Positions 1 to 8,656 of a stretch of 64,000 nt of DNA are shown piece after piece (within the stretch, counting starts at the first letter, position 1; each line of letters opens with the position of its first letter). The notes below the pieces were generated by a model, which saw nothing but the letters and a program-made list of their open reading frames with translations, had not been told where the DNA came from and did no database searches. The DNA is from an uncultured Saccharospirillaceae bacterium (GTDB lineage: Bacteria > Pseudomonadota > Gammaproteobacteria > Pseudomonadales > Oceanobacteraceae): contig CANNFT010000003.1 of the NCBI GenBank assembly GCA_947503895.1, positions 124,001 through 188,000 of the forward strand. The letters run 5' to 3'. The translations under genes and the position numbers were made by a program.

Positions 1-1
1 C

Positions 2-295
2 GTGATGATTGAAGATAAAACCCATGAGCCGGTGAAAGCCAGTCATTCTCAAGGCAGTGGAAAAATTAAAGCAGCCATGGATGGTGCAATCATTGATGTT
101 TTGGTTGAACCGGGAATGTCTGTGGCAAAGGGGCAAACACTGGTTATTCTGGAAGCAATGAAAATGGAACATGCGATGAAATCTGATCTTGATGGTGTCA
201 TCAAGTCTGTGCTAATTGCAAAAGGTGACCAGGTGAAAGGCCGGCAAATACTGGTGGAAGTGTTGGATCAAGCTCCTGAAGTTGAATCTGTTTAG
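2..295 (+). CDS. Biotin carboxyl carrier domain, C-terminal end of an acyl-CoA carboxylase alpha subunit (partial)
   Basis: The 97 visible residues form a biotinyl domain with the EAMKMEH biotin-attachment motif near residues 51-57; the lysine between the two methionines is the predicted biotin site. In acetyl-, propionyl- and methylcrotonyl-CoA carboxylases this domain is the swinging arm at the C-terminus of the biotin carboxylase subunit. The frame is open to the window edge and begins GTG-ATG, so either the biotin carboxylase part lies outside the window or this is a free-standing carrier; the first is more likely. An acyl-CoA dehydrogenase follows 86 bases downstream on the same strand, which fits a branched-chain or acyl-CoA catabolic cluster. 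The substrate cannot be told from this fragment. Confidence 0.85.
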   Translation: MMIEDKTHEPVKASHSQGSGKIKAAMDGAIIDVLVEPGMSVAKGQTLVILEAMKMEHAMKSDLDGVIKSVLIAKGDQVKGRQILVEVLDQAPEVESV

Positions 296-381
296 CGGCT
301 GTTCATTGAGAGTGAGCTAAGCATTCAGTTTAAACCCATGGACCATGCCGGAAACTACCAGCGAATATAAGGAGAGTTCTG

Positions 382-1539
382 ATGTCAATAACCCCCCCAT
401 TTTATGATGAATCTCATTTAACACTTCGAGAGAGTATTAAAAAATTTGTCGCAAAAGAAATATTACCCCACATTAATGATTGGGAAGAGCAGAACACTTT
501 CCCACGAGAGCTTTACAAAAAAGCCGGTAATGCAGGTATTTTGGGGCTAGGATACGACGAAAAATATGGCGGTACATCGGGTGATTTGTTTCATAAAATT
601 GTAGTGGCTGAAGAAATGATGCGGTCTGGGTCAGCCGGTTTGGTGTCGAGCTTATCGTCGTTAGATATCGGCCTCCCGCCTATTAATAAATGGGGGAATG
701 AAGAAATGAAACAGCGTATCATTCCTCCGATATTGAGTGGTGATAAAATATCCGCACTGGCTATCACTGAGTCAGGAGGCGGTAGCGATGTGGCTGGCAT
801 TAGCACGAGGGCGGAGAAAGTCAGCAATAACGAAGGCGAATTCTATAAGGTAAACGGCAGTAAAACGTTCATCACGTCTGGTATAAGAGCCGATTACTAT
901 ACCGTAGCGGTGCGTACAGGTGGTGATGGCTTTGGCGGCATAAGTTTATTGCTCATTGAAAAAGGGACACCGGGTTTTACAGTTGGGCGAAATCTTAAAA
1001 AAATGTGCTGGTGGGCTTCCGATACAGCAGAACTGTTTTTTGACGACTGTCTCGTGCCAAGTGAAAATTTAATTGGTCAGGAAAATGCTGGTTTTTTTGC
1101 CATAATGACAAATTTTCAGAATGAACGCTTGATGCTGACATTAATGGCAAATATGACGTCAGAAATGGCACTAGAAGAATGCTTGAAGTATGTCAAAGAA
1201 AGAGAGGCGTTTGGGCGGCCAATAGGAAAATTCCAAGTAACGAAACACAAATTGGTTGAAATGGCGACGAAGCTAGAAGTTAGCAAGACAATGATGTACA
1301 ACATCGCGGCGGAAATGAATGCAGGTAAAAATGTCGTTAAAGAAGTTTCAATGGCGAAAAACTTTGCCACGGATGTCAGTGATTATATAACTTATCAAGC
1401 GGTACAATTGTTTGGCGGCATGGGATTAATGCGAGAAAGTCTAGTCGAGCGTTTATATCGAGATAATCGAATTTTATCAATAGGCGGGGGAACACGTGAA
1501 ATCATGAATGAAATTATTTCGAAGCAGATGGGATTGTAG
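382..1539 (+). CDS. Acyl-CoA dehydrogenase (catalytic Glu placed as in isovaleryl-/long-chain types)
   Basis: This 385-residue protein has full acyl-CoA dehydrogenase length and order: N-terminal helical domain, central beta domain with the ITESGGGSD flavin/substrate motif, and C-terminal helical domain with REAFGRPI and a QLFGGMG motif. It oxidises an acyl-CoA to a 2-enoyl-CoA with FAD, passing electrons to ETF. The usual medium-chain catalytic position (the Glu of YEGT) is Gly here (IGGGT, around residue 369), while a Glu sits in NERLM near residue 248. That arrangement matches isovaleryl-CoA and long-chain enzymes, whose base lies on helix G; this assignment is by motif comparison. An AAGGAGAG ribosome binding site precedes ATG 382. 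It follows a biotin carboxylase subunit, so leucine or related branched acyl-CoA breakdown is a reasonable guess. A strong terminator follows. Confidence 0.93.
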   Translation: MSITPPFYDESHLTLRESIKKFVAKEILPHINDWEEQNTFPRELYKKAGNAGILGLGYDEKYGGTSGDLFHKIVVAEEMMRSGSAGLVSSLSSLDIGLPPINKWGNEEMKQRIIPPILSGDKISALAITESGGGSDVAGISTRAEKVSNNEGEFYKVNGSKTFITSGIRADYYTVAVRTGGDGFGGISLLLIEKGTPGFTVGRNLKKMCWWASDTAELFFDDCLVPSENLIGQENAGFFAIMTNFQNERLMLTLMANMTSEMALEECLKYVKEREAFGRPIGKFQVTKHKLVEMATKLEVSKTMMYNIAAEMNAGKNVVKEVSMAKNFATDVSDYITYQAVQLFGGMGLMRESLVERLYRDNRILSIGGGTREIMNEIISKQMGL

Positions 1540-1845
1540 GTGCGCCGTTAAAATACGAATCGTTAGAAATCTTAAAAGGCCCTTTCGGAAAACCTGAAAG
1601 GGCCTTTTTCTATGTTGAGTTGCCAATCTTCTGCATTACTTTCTGCCATCAATCCTGCTTTTCTTAAATTACTTAACCAGTAGAAAGCTCAGGGAGCTGC
1701 CATCGATGGGGTTGTTTTGAATTCAATGCTTTATAAAAGCCTTAACCCGTTAAAAGCAAATATACTTGTTCAGTTTTCGGTTGCTATCACTGTCAACAAT
1801 TCATATTGTTTCTATTAAGGATTGAAAGGCCAATGGGTAAAGAAA
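1540..1845. other. Intergenic region before ada
   Basis: Beyond the terminator no gene is visible. Two copies of TAAAAGC (1734-1740 and 1751-1757), 17 bases apart, lie about 90-110 bases before the ada start. They resemble only loosely the Ada-box core AAAGCGCA and are not claimed as operators. Confidence 0.4.
1574..1609 (+). terminator. Rho-independent terminator after the acyl-CoA dehydrogenase
   Basis: An inverted repeat AAAAGGCCCTTTC / GAAAGGGCCTTTTT with a 9-base loop ends in a T run 35 bases after the stop codon. It is symmetric enough to work on both strands, but no minus-strand gene ends here. Confidence 0.9.
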
Positions 1846-2919
1846 ATGATCGTGACGGATACGAAACTGATACAGGACTATTATACGGCGTTGGTGAACC
1901 GCGATTCGCAGTATGTCGGAACATTTTTTGTGGGGGTGAAAACAACCGGTATTTTTTGCATCTCTACCTGTCGAGCGCGTAAGCCAAAGGCTAAAAATGT
2001 TGAATTCTTTAAAGATGTTAAAGGGGTAATGGATGCTGGGTATCGGCCATGTAAAGTGTGCAAGCCAACCGAAAATGCAGAGGAAGCGCCAGAATCTGTA
2101 AAAAAAGCCATTGATTGGGTTAAAAATAGCCCAAAGGAAAAAATCAGTGATTATCAGTTGAAGTCCGCAGGCATTCAACCTGAGCAAGTGAGGCGGTGGT
2201 TTAATCAGCATTACGGCATGACGTTTCATGCTTATCAACGCATGTATCGCATAAATCTGGCTTATCAAGAACTCAAAGGCGGACAGACCAGTACCTTGGC
2301 GGCGGTTGATTCTGGGTATGACTCTCTCAGTGGATTTGGCTACACATTTAAAAAGCACACCGGTCATAGCCCATCTCAAACCTCTGAACATAGATTAATA
2401 TTGATAGATCGTCTAACAACGCCTATTGGGCCGATGTTTGTATGTGCAACCGAAACGGGTATTTGCTTGCTGGAATTCGTCGATAGACCCATGCTAGAGA
2501 GTGAGTTTAAGGATCTGCAAAAAAGGTTGAAAGCCTCTATTGTGACAGGTGAAAATCGACACACAAAGCAGCTAAAGCAAGAGCTTCGAGAGTATTTCCA
2601 AGGAAGCAGGCAAGTATTTTCTGTTAAATTGGACACTCCGGGAACGGAATTCCAACAACTGGTTTGGGAGCACTTACAGAAAATTCCCTGTGGTGAGTTA
2701 TCGACCTATCAACAGCAGGCCATCCGAATTGATAAGCCCACAGCCGTGAGGGCGGTCGCTTCTGCAAATGGCTTTAATAGAATAGCAATCGTTATTCCTT
2801 GTCATCGAGTGATTGGCAAGAACGGCAAGCTGACTGGATATGGCGGTGGATTAGAGCGTAAGCAGTGGCTAATTGATCATGAACACAGCATGACAGACAT
2901 AAAAGCGGCATCAAACTAA
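1846..2919 (+). CDS. ada: Ada: methylphosphotriester/O6-methylguanine-DNA methyltransferase and AraC-type regulator
   Basis: Ada repairs alkylated DNA by moving methyl groups to its own cysteines and then activates the adaptive response. The N-terminal domain has Cys38, Cys42, Cys69 and Cys72 (VKTTGIFC, STCRAR, YRPCKVC), the same numbers as in E. coli Ada when counted from ATG 1846. That agreement is why I chose this start over TTG 1822, which has almost no room for a ribosome binding site. A middle AraC-type helix-turn-helix follows (about 85-185), then the methyltransferase domain with the IPCHRV active site (Cys319). At 357 residues it matches the E. coli protein (354). The N-terminal methyl acceptor, the DNA-binding part and the guanine repair domain are all intact. 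It appears monocistronic. Confidence 0.95.
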   Translation: MIVTDTKLIQDYYTALVNRDSQYVGTFFVGVKTTGIFCISTCRARKPKAKNVEFFKDVKGVMDAGYRPCKVCKPTENAEEAPESVKKAIDWVKNSPKEKISDYQLKSAGIQPEQVRRWFNQHYGMTFHAYQRMYRINLAYQELKGGQTSTLAAVDSGYDSLSGFGYTFKKHTGHSPSQTSEHRLILIDRLTTPIGPMFVCATETGICLLEFVDRPMLESEFKDLQKRLKASIVTGENRHTKQLKQELREYFQGSRQVFSVKLDTPGTEFQQLVWEHLQKIPCGELSTYQQQAIRIDKPTAVRAVASANGFNRIAIVIPCHRVIGKNGKLTGYGGGLERKQWLIDHEHSMTDIKAASN

Positions 2920-2985
2920 ACCCGGACACCTGAACCTGTTAGAATCTGCTTTGTTGATTTTCATTATATTGGAGTAGCATTGCAG

Positions 2986-4260
2986 ATGAGTTTTCTTGAA
3001 TTAGGGCTAGTGGAGCCACTCATAAACACGCTCCGAGACCTTGAATACAAGGTCCCAACGCCCATTCAAGTGCAGGCGATTCCCGTAATCTTAGGGAGTC
3101 ATGACTTACTTGCACGCGCACAAACCGGAACAGGGAAAACAGCCGCATTTACATTGCCATTATTGCAGTTACTGATGCAACCCTCTCAACAAGACACTGC
3201 TACCTCTACTACCTCGGCATTGATTGAGAAAAATATCCGCGCCCTAATATTGACACCCACTCGCGAACTTGCCCAACAGGTTCACAAAAGTGTCGAACGC
3301 TACAGTCGTGACCTGCCCCTAGTCAGCGCATTAGCGTACGGAGGTGTTAGCTTAAATCCTCAAATAGCGGCAATAGAAAAAGGCGTGGATATAATCGTGG
3401 CTACGCCGGGCAGATTGTTGGATTTGGTGTCAAAAGGTACGGTGAAATTGGATGAAATAGAATGTTTGGTGTTCGATGAGGCTGATCGAATGCTAGACAT
3501 GGGGTTCATGGGAGAGATTAATCGCATACTGAAGCGTGTGCCAACTCAAAGACAAACCCTCTTATTTTCCGCTACTTTTAGTGATGAAATTTACGCACTT
3601 AGCAAAACCCTAACCTCTTCTCCTAAGATTATCGAAATAGGTGAAAAAAATACTGCAGCAACTGAGGTAGAGCAAGTTATCTACAACGTGGATGCAGACA
3701 AGAAGCGTGAATTGTTATCCTATATGATTGGCAGTAAAAACTGGCATCAGGTTTTGGTGTTTACTCGAACCAAGCAAGGAGCAGACTTATTAGCAAAAGA
3801 AATGACGAAGGATGGTGTGAAAACCAAAGCCATTCATGGTGATAAGTCGCAGGGTGCCAGAGAAAAAGAGCTTCAAGAATTTAAAGATGGTAATACGCGT
3901 GCACTAGTCGCGACAGATGTTGCTGCTAGAGGCTTAGATATTGAGCAGTTGAACTATGTGGTCAATTTTGAGCTGCCGTATAACGCTGAGGACTATATTC
4001 ACCGGATTGGGCGAACCGGCAGAGCAGGGCAAAAAGGTTTGGCAATATCGTTAGTCAGTTCTGACGAAAATTACCTACTTGAAGAAATCGAAGCCATCAC
4101 CGATATTAAGTTTATGCAGCAATGGTATCCCGGTTTTGAACCAGACTTAAATAAACCAGAAAAAAGGCCACGCAAACACAGTAAGGGCGCACAAAAGAAG
4201 CGTGCTCGTGAACGTGCGCTGGATAAAAGCGGCTCCGGACGTGTGACCAAAAGAAAATAG
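2986..4260 (+). CDS. rhlE: DEAD-box ATP-dependent RNA helicase, RhlE-like
   Basis: All helicase motifs are present in order: Q motif (TPIQVQAIP), motif I AQTGTGKT, PTRELAQQ, TPGRLLDL, DEAD within VFDEADRMLDMGF, SAT (FSATF), then domain 2 with FTRTKQGADLLA, ARGLDIEQLNYVVNFELP and HRIGRTGRAG. The C-terminus is a short lysine/arginine-rich tail, typical of RhlE/DEAD-box proteins of 400-450 residues that remodel rRNA during ribosome assembly or help in mRNA decay. Start ATG 2986 gives the usual MSFxxLGL N-terminus, with GGAG at 2971-2974 as a likely ribosome binding site; TTG 2980 is an alternative. It stands alone between ada and the accessory patch. RhlE is assigned rather than SrmB or DbpA from the short tail and the MSF start, so the subfamily is less certain than the family. 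Confidence 0.93.
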   Translation: MSFLELGLVEPLINTLRDLEYKVPTPIQVQAIPVILGSHDLLARAQTGTGKTAAFTLPLLQLLMQPSQQDTATSTTSALIEKNIRALILTPTRELAQQVHKSVERYSRDLPLVSALAYGGVSLNPQIAAIEKGVDIIVATPGRLLDLVSKGTVKLDEIECLVFDEADRMLDMGFMGEINRILKRVPTQRQTLLFSATFSDEIYALSKTLTSSPKIIEIGEKNTAATEVEQVIYNVDADKKRELLSYMIGSKNWHQVLVFTRTKQGADLLAKEMTKDGVKTKAIHGDKSQGAREKELQEFKDGNTRALVATDVAARGLDIEQLNYVVNFELPYNAEDYIHRIGRTGRAGQKGLAISLVSSDENYLLEEIEAITDIKFMQQWYPGFEPDLNKPEKRPRKHSKGAQKKRARERALDKSGSGRVTKRK

Positions 4261-4306
4261 ACGACTACAGAACCTGATCCGGCCGCAATTGGACTGCAGG
4301 GGCCGT

Positions 4307-4348
4307 TTAATGGATTGGTTTGGCCATATTTGGCCAAACGACCATTAA
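4307..4348. repeat. Long inverted repeat downstream of the DEAD-box gene
   Basis: The arms TTAATGG...GTTTGGCCA and TGGCCAAAC...CCATTAA surround a TATT loop: a 9-base perfect inner stem (4318-4326 with 4331-4339) plus a 7-base outer stem (4307-4313 with 4342-4348). It lies 47 bases after the helicase stop. No T tract follows, so it may be a processing or mRNA 3' structure, a protein-binding palindrome or a small repeat element. Confidence 0.6.
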
Positions 4349-4484
4349 AGGAATCTACGATCAGTCGGCGTTCATCGATTCCGGTATCAATTTAGCCTCA
4401 ATTGGACTTGTCTTTGCATCCAACTATAAAAAGTGAAGCGGAAAAACTTCATGGTTTATCAACTTTCAATGATAGGTGATGGAT

Positions 4485-5153
4485 ATGGGACGCAGTGAAT
4501 TAAAAACCAGCAATGCAGAAACCATAGGACTGTGGGAGTGGACATGGAGTAAAGGTTCTATTCCACCTAACCGAACACTGTCGATAGCCTTCAGTGGATG
4601 GACGGATGTTACAAATGCATTGGCCGACAGCTCTGGCAAATTGAATGAATTAGTTGGTACAAAATTTATTAGCTTTGGGGGCGGTAATAGCAGTGGTTCA
4701 TTTCAAAAGGAAAGCATTGACCTCATTACTCAGGCTATACAGGACGGTAAATTAAGCGCATATGATGGCATTGCCTATGATGTTGAAGAAGGAGATTCAG
4801 GCTTAGCAGATGCGTTTTCTGAGTCGTTTAAAGAAGCCAAAAAGCAGGGCATGTCTGTATTGGTTACCGTTAGTCATTCTGCACCTTATGGTATCCAAGA
4901 TGCTGCAGATTTGATGAACAGTTTTTTCGATAACGACAATATAGATTACCTTTCACCTCAGCTTTACACCACGGGGGAAGAAACTGAAAACAACTATGAC
5001 ACAAGTCATGGAGTTGAATGGAATCAATATGCCTGTTCTCAAGCAAAAGTGGTCCCTAGTATTGTCAGCGACGATATGTACGAAAATGCGAAGCAAACCT
5101 TCAAAGATTACGGTGTAAACCTTTCTGGATATATCCGTTGGTCACAAACCTAG
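4485..5153 (+). CDS. Small GH18 (chitinase-like) domain protein, apparently cytoplasmic
   Basis: The 222-residue protein carries three segments typical of the family 18 TIM barrel in the right order: KFISFGGGN (the SxGG-type strand), DGIAYDVE at residues 94-101, and YLSPQLYT (the strand-6 Y-x-Y/D region). In active GH18 enzymes the second motif is DxxDxDxE; here the first Asp, last Asp (99) and the acid-catalyst Glu101 are kept, but the middle Asp is Ala97. It is much shorter than ordinary chitinases (300 or more residues) and has no signal peptide, so it is a minimal or partial barrel. ATG 4485 has an AGGTGA ribosome binding site; GTG 4476 and ATG 4479 are alternatives. An in-frame stop at 4473 rules out a longer N-terminus in this frame. 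Activity is uncertain. Confidence 0.6.
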   Translation: MGRSELKTSNAETIGLWEWTWSKGSIPPNRTLSIAFSGWTDVTNALADSSGKLNELVGTKFISFGGGNSSGSFQKESIDLITQAIQDGKLSAYDGIAYDVEEGDSGLADAFSESFKEAKKQGMSVLVTVSHSAPYGIQDAADLMNSFFDNDNIDYLSPQLYTTGEETENNYDTSHGVEWNQYACSQAKVVPSIVSDDMYENAKQTFKDYGVNLSGYIRWSQT

Positions 5154-5399
5154 TAATGAAAATGTGTAGGGTAAGCTACTCTACGCGACTTGATTGATAA
5201 ACTGTTCTGAAAATAGGCAGAAGTGTTTGAACAAAGAGTATTGTGTATTTCGAACGGTTTACAACCCTACGTTTTGAACCACCTGAATATAGCTCTATGA
5301 CAGTATGTTCAGAGTCTAAATAGAAATACTAGCGAACTTAGTTTACCGTTAGTATTAATGATAATTAATGCAATTAACCTAAGCAAACAAGGATTCTAC

Positions 5400-6065
5400 G
5401 TGCCTAAATTTGTTATGAAATTGGATGACATTAAATTAAAGGAAACCGGTGCCATTAACGAAGAGGCGACTTCTAATGTCGTAATCGTCAATATAATGTA
5501 TCCCAATTACAGTCAGTCTGAATTTGTCGCTACCCTCAAGGCACCGCTGAAAGAGAACAAAGCACTTAAAACGGATACTACTTGGAAGAAAAACCTAAGC
5601 AAAAATCCTACGCATAACTGGCTGTTTAAAGGGAAGCTAGAAGGTGAGGGTGCGATTAAAGTTCAAGTTATTAATGCCAAAAAGCCTTCATTGGCTGATA
5701 AAATTGCGTCCAATATTATAAAATCAGCTATAGATTCTGCCATCTCCATGGTGCCTGCGTCCACATTGATTAAAGGTGGTTTGTCAGAAGGTGTCGACAA
5801 CTTGGATTTTGATCCGGCGGAAAGGCAGTTCGTCGTGGCGGAATGTCTGGTGCGGTTCGAATGTAATGATCAGACAGGTGAAATTTTATTTTTCGATGGA
5901 GAGGGAGAAAGAACGGAGCAATTTGACCTTAAGGCTCCATCAAAAATTTCCGTGCCACAAAGAAAAACACACAGAGGAGCATTTGACGGTTGGGAAAATA
6001 TTGTCCTAATCGAAAAAGGCGAACATAATGGCTACGTTAAATTCGATTTTAAACACCATGCTTAA
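5400..6065 (+). CDS. Hypothetical protein, beta-rich, accessory
   Basis: I do not recognise this 221-residue protein. I place the start at GTG 5400 because AAGGA lies 6 bases before it; the frame extends upstream to ATG 5358 without a ribosome binding site. There is no signal peptide. The sequence alternates short hydrophobic beta-like strands (VVIVNIMYPNY, AIKVQVINAK, FVVAECLVRFEC) with one amphipathic helix in the middle (KIASNIIKSAIDSAISMVPAS). This suggests a two-part beta protein with a helical linker. It sits between a GH18-like gene and a secreted nuclease-fold gene, all separated by 150-450 bases, so there is no operon evidence. Confidence 0.6.
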   Translation: MPKFVMKLDDIKLKETGAINEEATSNVVIVNIMYPNYSQSEFVATLKAPLKENKALKTDTTWKKNLSKNPTHNWLFKGKLEGEGAIKVQVINAKKPSLADKIASNIIKSAIDSAISMVPASTLIKGGLSEGVDNLDFDPAERQFVVAECLVRFECNDQTGEILFFDGEGERTEQFDLKAPSKISVPQRKTHRGAFDGWENIVLIEKGEHNGYVKFDFKHHA

Positions 6066-6522
6066 TTAATCTGTGTGCAACTCAGGGGTGCTTTTTATAA
6101 AGGTGCCCTAAACTTATCTAATTCTTATGTCTGCTTAAATGTCTATTGATATTCATACTCGAAGGTCGGAATGAATGACGCACCTTGTTAATGATACCTT
6201 CAATTTTAGTTCATTTCTTTTCAAGATTTTATAGTTCCTCTTGTAATCTAGCGTTTATGGAATCGCCTGATAGACCTTGGTGATGCATGATTAGTATTTT
6301 CTAGTGGAGGTTTTGAGGATTTAGATTTAGTTTTTTAATAGGCGAAATTATTATTTCGTGCCAAATTTCAAATGAGGCGTGATGACATTAACAATTCTAT
6401 CGATAGGCATATTGGCATTTCATTACATATATTTGTAAAAAATAAACGGTAATATCGGCTTGAGTGGATTGTTCAATAATCTACGGATGTCTGACCAATA
6501 AAAAAATAATAAGGTGTAAGTC
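6066..6522. other. Gene-free region, 457 bases
   Basis: AT-rich intergenic DNA with stop codons in all frames and no convincing terminator or repeat. It must hold the promoter of the gene at 6523, but no -35/-10 pair stands out. Confidence 0.5.
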
Positions 6523-7536
6523 ATGTCAAAAAAAATTATTACTCGCCTAACCCTACTTTTATTAACGATTAGCAGTGCAAATGTAAGCATTGCAGCGGAC
6601 AATTACTTCTGTTGGAACTATGAGGTGAGTGAGACAGGCGTGAAGGGGAGCAGAGGGTACGGGTATCAATCCAGTGGGGCCCCAACCCATAGCGGAGAAT
6701 CCGGAACGTTCGATACCGTTATCTATAATGTGGATGGATTTCCTAAATGCTTGGGCGGTAATTCAAACTCGCGCTTTAAAAGCTTACTTAATCGGTTAAA
6801 CGCCGATAATTTCAATATCGTGCTGATGCAGGAGATGTTCACCGCTAAGAAACACAGTTTCCTGCGTGATGAAAGCCGTTTAACTAAATCGGCTTACCCA
6901 TACCGCTCGCGGCACTTTAGAGGCAACATGATATCTTATGGGGATGGTTTATTGAGGCTTTCTGATTTTCCATTTGATATGGATAATCGGGATGATGACG
7001 ATTATACGCTGAGCACATTTGAAGCTGAATATTATGATGACTGCAGCAGCGAAGACTGCTGGACAGAAAAAGGCTTTACCGTGGCGATTCATGAAATTAC
7101 CGACCAGTTTAAAGTTCATGTATATAATACGCATATGGATGCTGGCTCGGAAAGCGATGATGTTGACGCCAAGCGAAATCAATTTATGCAACTTGCAGAT
7201 TTTATTAATGCTTATTCAAACGGTGCAGCAGTGATCGTCGGCGGCGACTTTAACGCAAAGTGGGACGATAACCGAGCAGAGGATGAATACCTCCAAATTT
7301 GGAATACTTTTATGGCCATGACAGGGTTGAGAATGGCTTGCCAAGATCTCATATCGGGAGCCGATGACTCATTACCGCAATGTGCTTATCAATATCGAGC
7401 AGATACGGATCAAATTTTATATCGCGACTCGGATCAAGCCTATCAATTAGAATTAACCGGTTACGAAATATTAGACTATGACGAATTGAGTGATCATGAA
7501 CCCAATCGCGCTGTCTTTCGCTGGTTTAAAAAGTGA
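6523..7536 (+). CDS. Secreted endonuclease/exonuclease/phosphatase-family protein
   Basis: The 337-residue precursor starts with a signal peptide (positively charged MSKK, hydrophobic stretch, cleavage likely after SIAA near residue 25). The mature part has the conserved steps of the EEP/DNase I-like fold: VLMQEM (metal-binding Glu), YNTHMDAG, VGGDFNAKW (catalytic Asp/Asn) and a terminal SDHEP. Members cut DNA, sphingomyelin or phosphoinositides with divalent metal. The CC-containing acidic loop (DDCSSEDCW) probably carries a disulphide, consistent with periplasmic or secreted location. Neutral sphingomyelinase-like phosphodiesterase or extracellular DNase are the main candidates; the sequence does not separate them. 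AAGGTG precedes ATG 6523. Confidence 0.85.
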   Translation: MSKKIITRLTLLLLTISSANVSIAADNYFCWNYEVSETGVKGSRGYGYQSSGAPTHSGESGTFDTVIYNVDGFPKCLGGNSNSRFKSLLNRLNADNFNIVLMQEMFTAKKHSFLRDESRLTKSAYPYRSRHFRGNMISYGDGLLRLSDFPFDMDNRDDDDYTLSTFEAEYYDDCSSEDCWTEKGFTVAIHEITDQFKVHVYNTHMDAGSESDDVDAKRNQFMQLADFINAYSNGAAVIVGGDFNAKWDDNRAEDEYLQIWNTFMAMTGLRMACQDLISGADDSLPQCAYQYRADTDQILYRDSDQAYQLELTGYEILDYDELSDHEPNRAVFRWFKK

Positions 7537-7635
7537 CGGCGAAAAAGTGAGGGGCGTAGCTTTTCGTGAGGAAAAGCGAATCCCAGCCACTCGCAAGCGT
7601 GTACTTAACAACTCCATGTTTTTTCATATTCGAAT

Positions 7636-7661
7636 CCGGAAGCATTGTAGCTTCCGGTTTT
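7636..7661 (+). terminator. Terminator after the EEP-family gene
   Basis: CCGGAAGC - ATTGTA - GCTTCCGG forms a perfect 8-base-pair stem followed by TTTT, 99 bases after the stop codon. Confidence 0.75.
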
Positions 7662-7807
7662 AGAAATGTTGGACGAAAACAAAGCTATGATGACGAAATA
7701 AACATCTGGGATACCCTCCGTCGGTAGCAGTAAGTAATGGCCATTAAGCCGATGTATTTTGTATTTTAAGTGGTGATCCTGCTGTGTTATTACTGTGAGT
7801 TTACGGC

Positions 7808-8548
7808 TTAAATTTGAGCTAAGCCGCCATCGACTTGTAAATCAGCACCAGAAATAAACGATGCAGCATCTGATGCTAAGAACAGCGCAGATTCTGCAAT
7901 TTCGTTTGCTTTACCGATGCGTCCAAGCGGAGTGCTGGTTGACACTTGAGCTAAAATTTCTTTGAGTGTGTCTTTTTCAAAACCAAACTTATTCAAAATG
8001 GGCGTATCGGTTACGCCAGGAGATAAGCTGTTTACGCGAAAGCCTTGAGGGCTCAGTTCTTGAGCGAATGACCGCGCTAAAGAGCGTACGGCAGCTTTTG
8101 TGGCGCCATATACAGACCAAATCCCAGCGCCTTTTTGTGCTTGAATCGAGGAGAGTAAAATAATAGAGGCTTTGTCGTTTAAGTGGGCTAATGCTTTTTG
8201 TACGGTAAAAAATACACCTTTGAAGTTAATATCCACACTGCTTTCAAAGCTGGCTTCTGTTACATCGGCAATACTTTCAGGTAATGCGATGCCTGCATTA
8301 GCAATGACCGTGTCGATGCCACCCCAGCGTGCTTTACACAGACCATAAAAGCGTTCTAAATCTGCATTTACACGCACATCTCCAGAGTAAATCAGAATGT
8401 TGTCAGGGGAGGTTTGCAGAAAGCTTTCCATTGATTCCATTGATCGAGCTAAAATTGCCACTTTATAATCATTCGCCAAAAAGAGTTTTGAGATAGCTAA
8501 GCCTATACCGGAGTTACCACCCGTGATGGCCACGACGCGTTGAGACAT
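7808..8548 (-). CDS. Short-chain dehydrogenase/reductase (SDR) family oxidoreductase
   Basis: A classical 246-residue SDR: the Rossmann motif TGGNSGIG near residues 9-16, NAG (IANAGIA), catalytic Ser in LLSSIQA, YGATK catalytic Tyr/Lys, and the C-terminal SGADLQVDGG found in FabG-like enzymes. Such proteins reduce or oxidise an alcohol/ketone with NAD(P)H; the substrate is not evident. It is divergently transcribed from an XRE-cupin regulator 108 bases away, and the shared intergenic region holds a TATAGTG/CACTATA palindrome, so it is probably a target of that regulator. Confidence 0.93.
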   Translation of the reverse strand: MSQRVVAITGGNSGIGLAISKLFLANDYKVAILARSMESMESFLQTSPDNILIYSGDVRVNADLERFYGLCKARWGGIDTVIANAGIALPESIADVTEASFESSVDINFKGVFFTVQKALAHLNDKASIILLSSIQAQKGAGIWSVYGATKAAVRSLARSFAQELSPQGFRVNSLSPGVTDTPILNKFGFEKDTLKEILAQVSTSTPLGRIGKANEIAESALFLASDAASFISGADLQVDGGLAQI

Positions 8549-8616
8549 ACCACTTCCTTTTCTATCTAAATTGAAGGTATTTCGATATTAGTCTTTATTT
8601 ATAAAATTCCTACCCT

Positions 8617-8639
8617 TATAGTGCTAAATATCCACTATA
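8617..8639. promoter_or_regulatory. Operator-like palindrome between the SDR and XRE-cupin genes
   Basis: TATAGTG (8617-8623) and CACTATA (8633-8639) are perfect inverted arms with a 9-base spacer, ending 17 bases before the regulator start. Position and symmetry suit an autoregulatory site of the adjacent XRE protein; this is inference. Confidence 0.5.
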
Positions 8640-8656
8640 GTAGATGTTGGTGAAAT

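Noticed and set aside
1734..1757. TAAAAGC repeats as Ada boxes
   Set aside because: They differ from the known Ada-box core and may be chance in AT-rich DNA.
1801..2391. 196-codon minus-strand frame opposite ada
   Set aside because: Lies wholly antisense to the strongly supported ada gene and has no recognisable domain.
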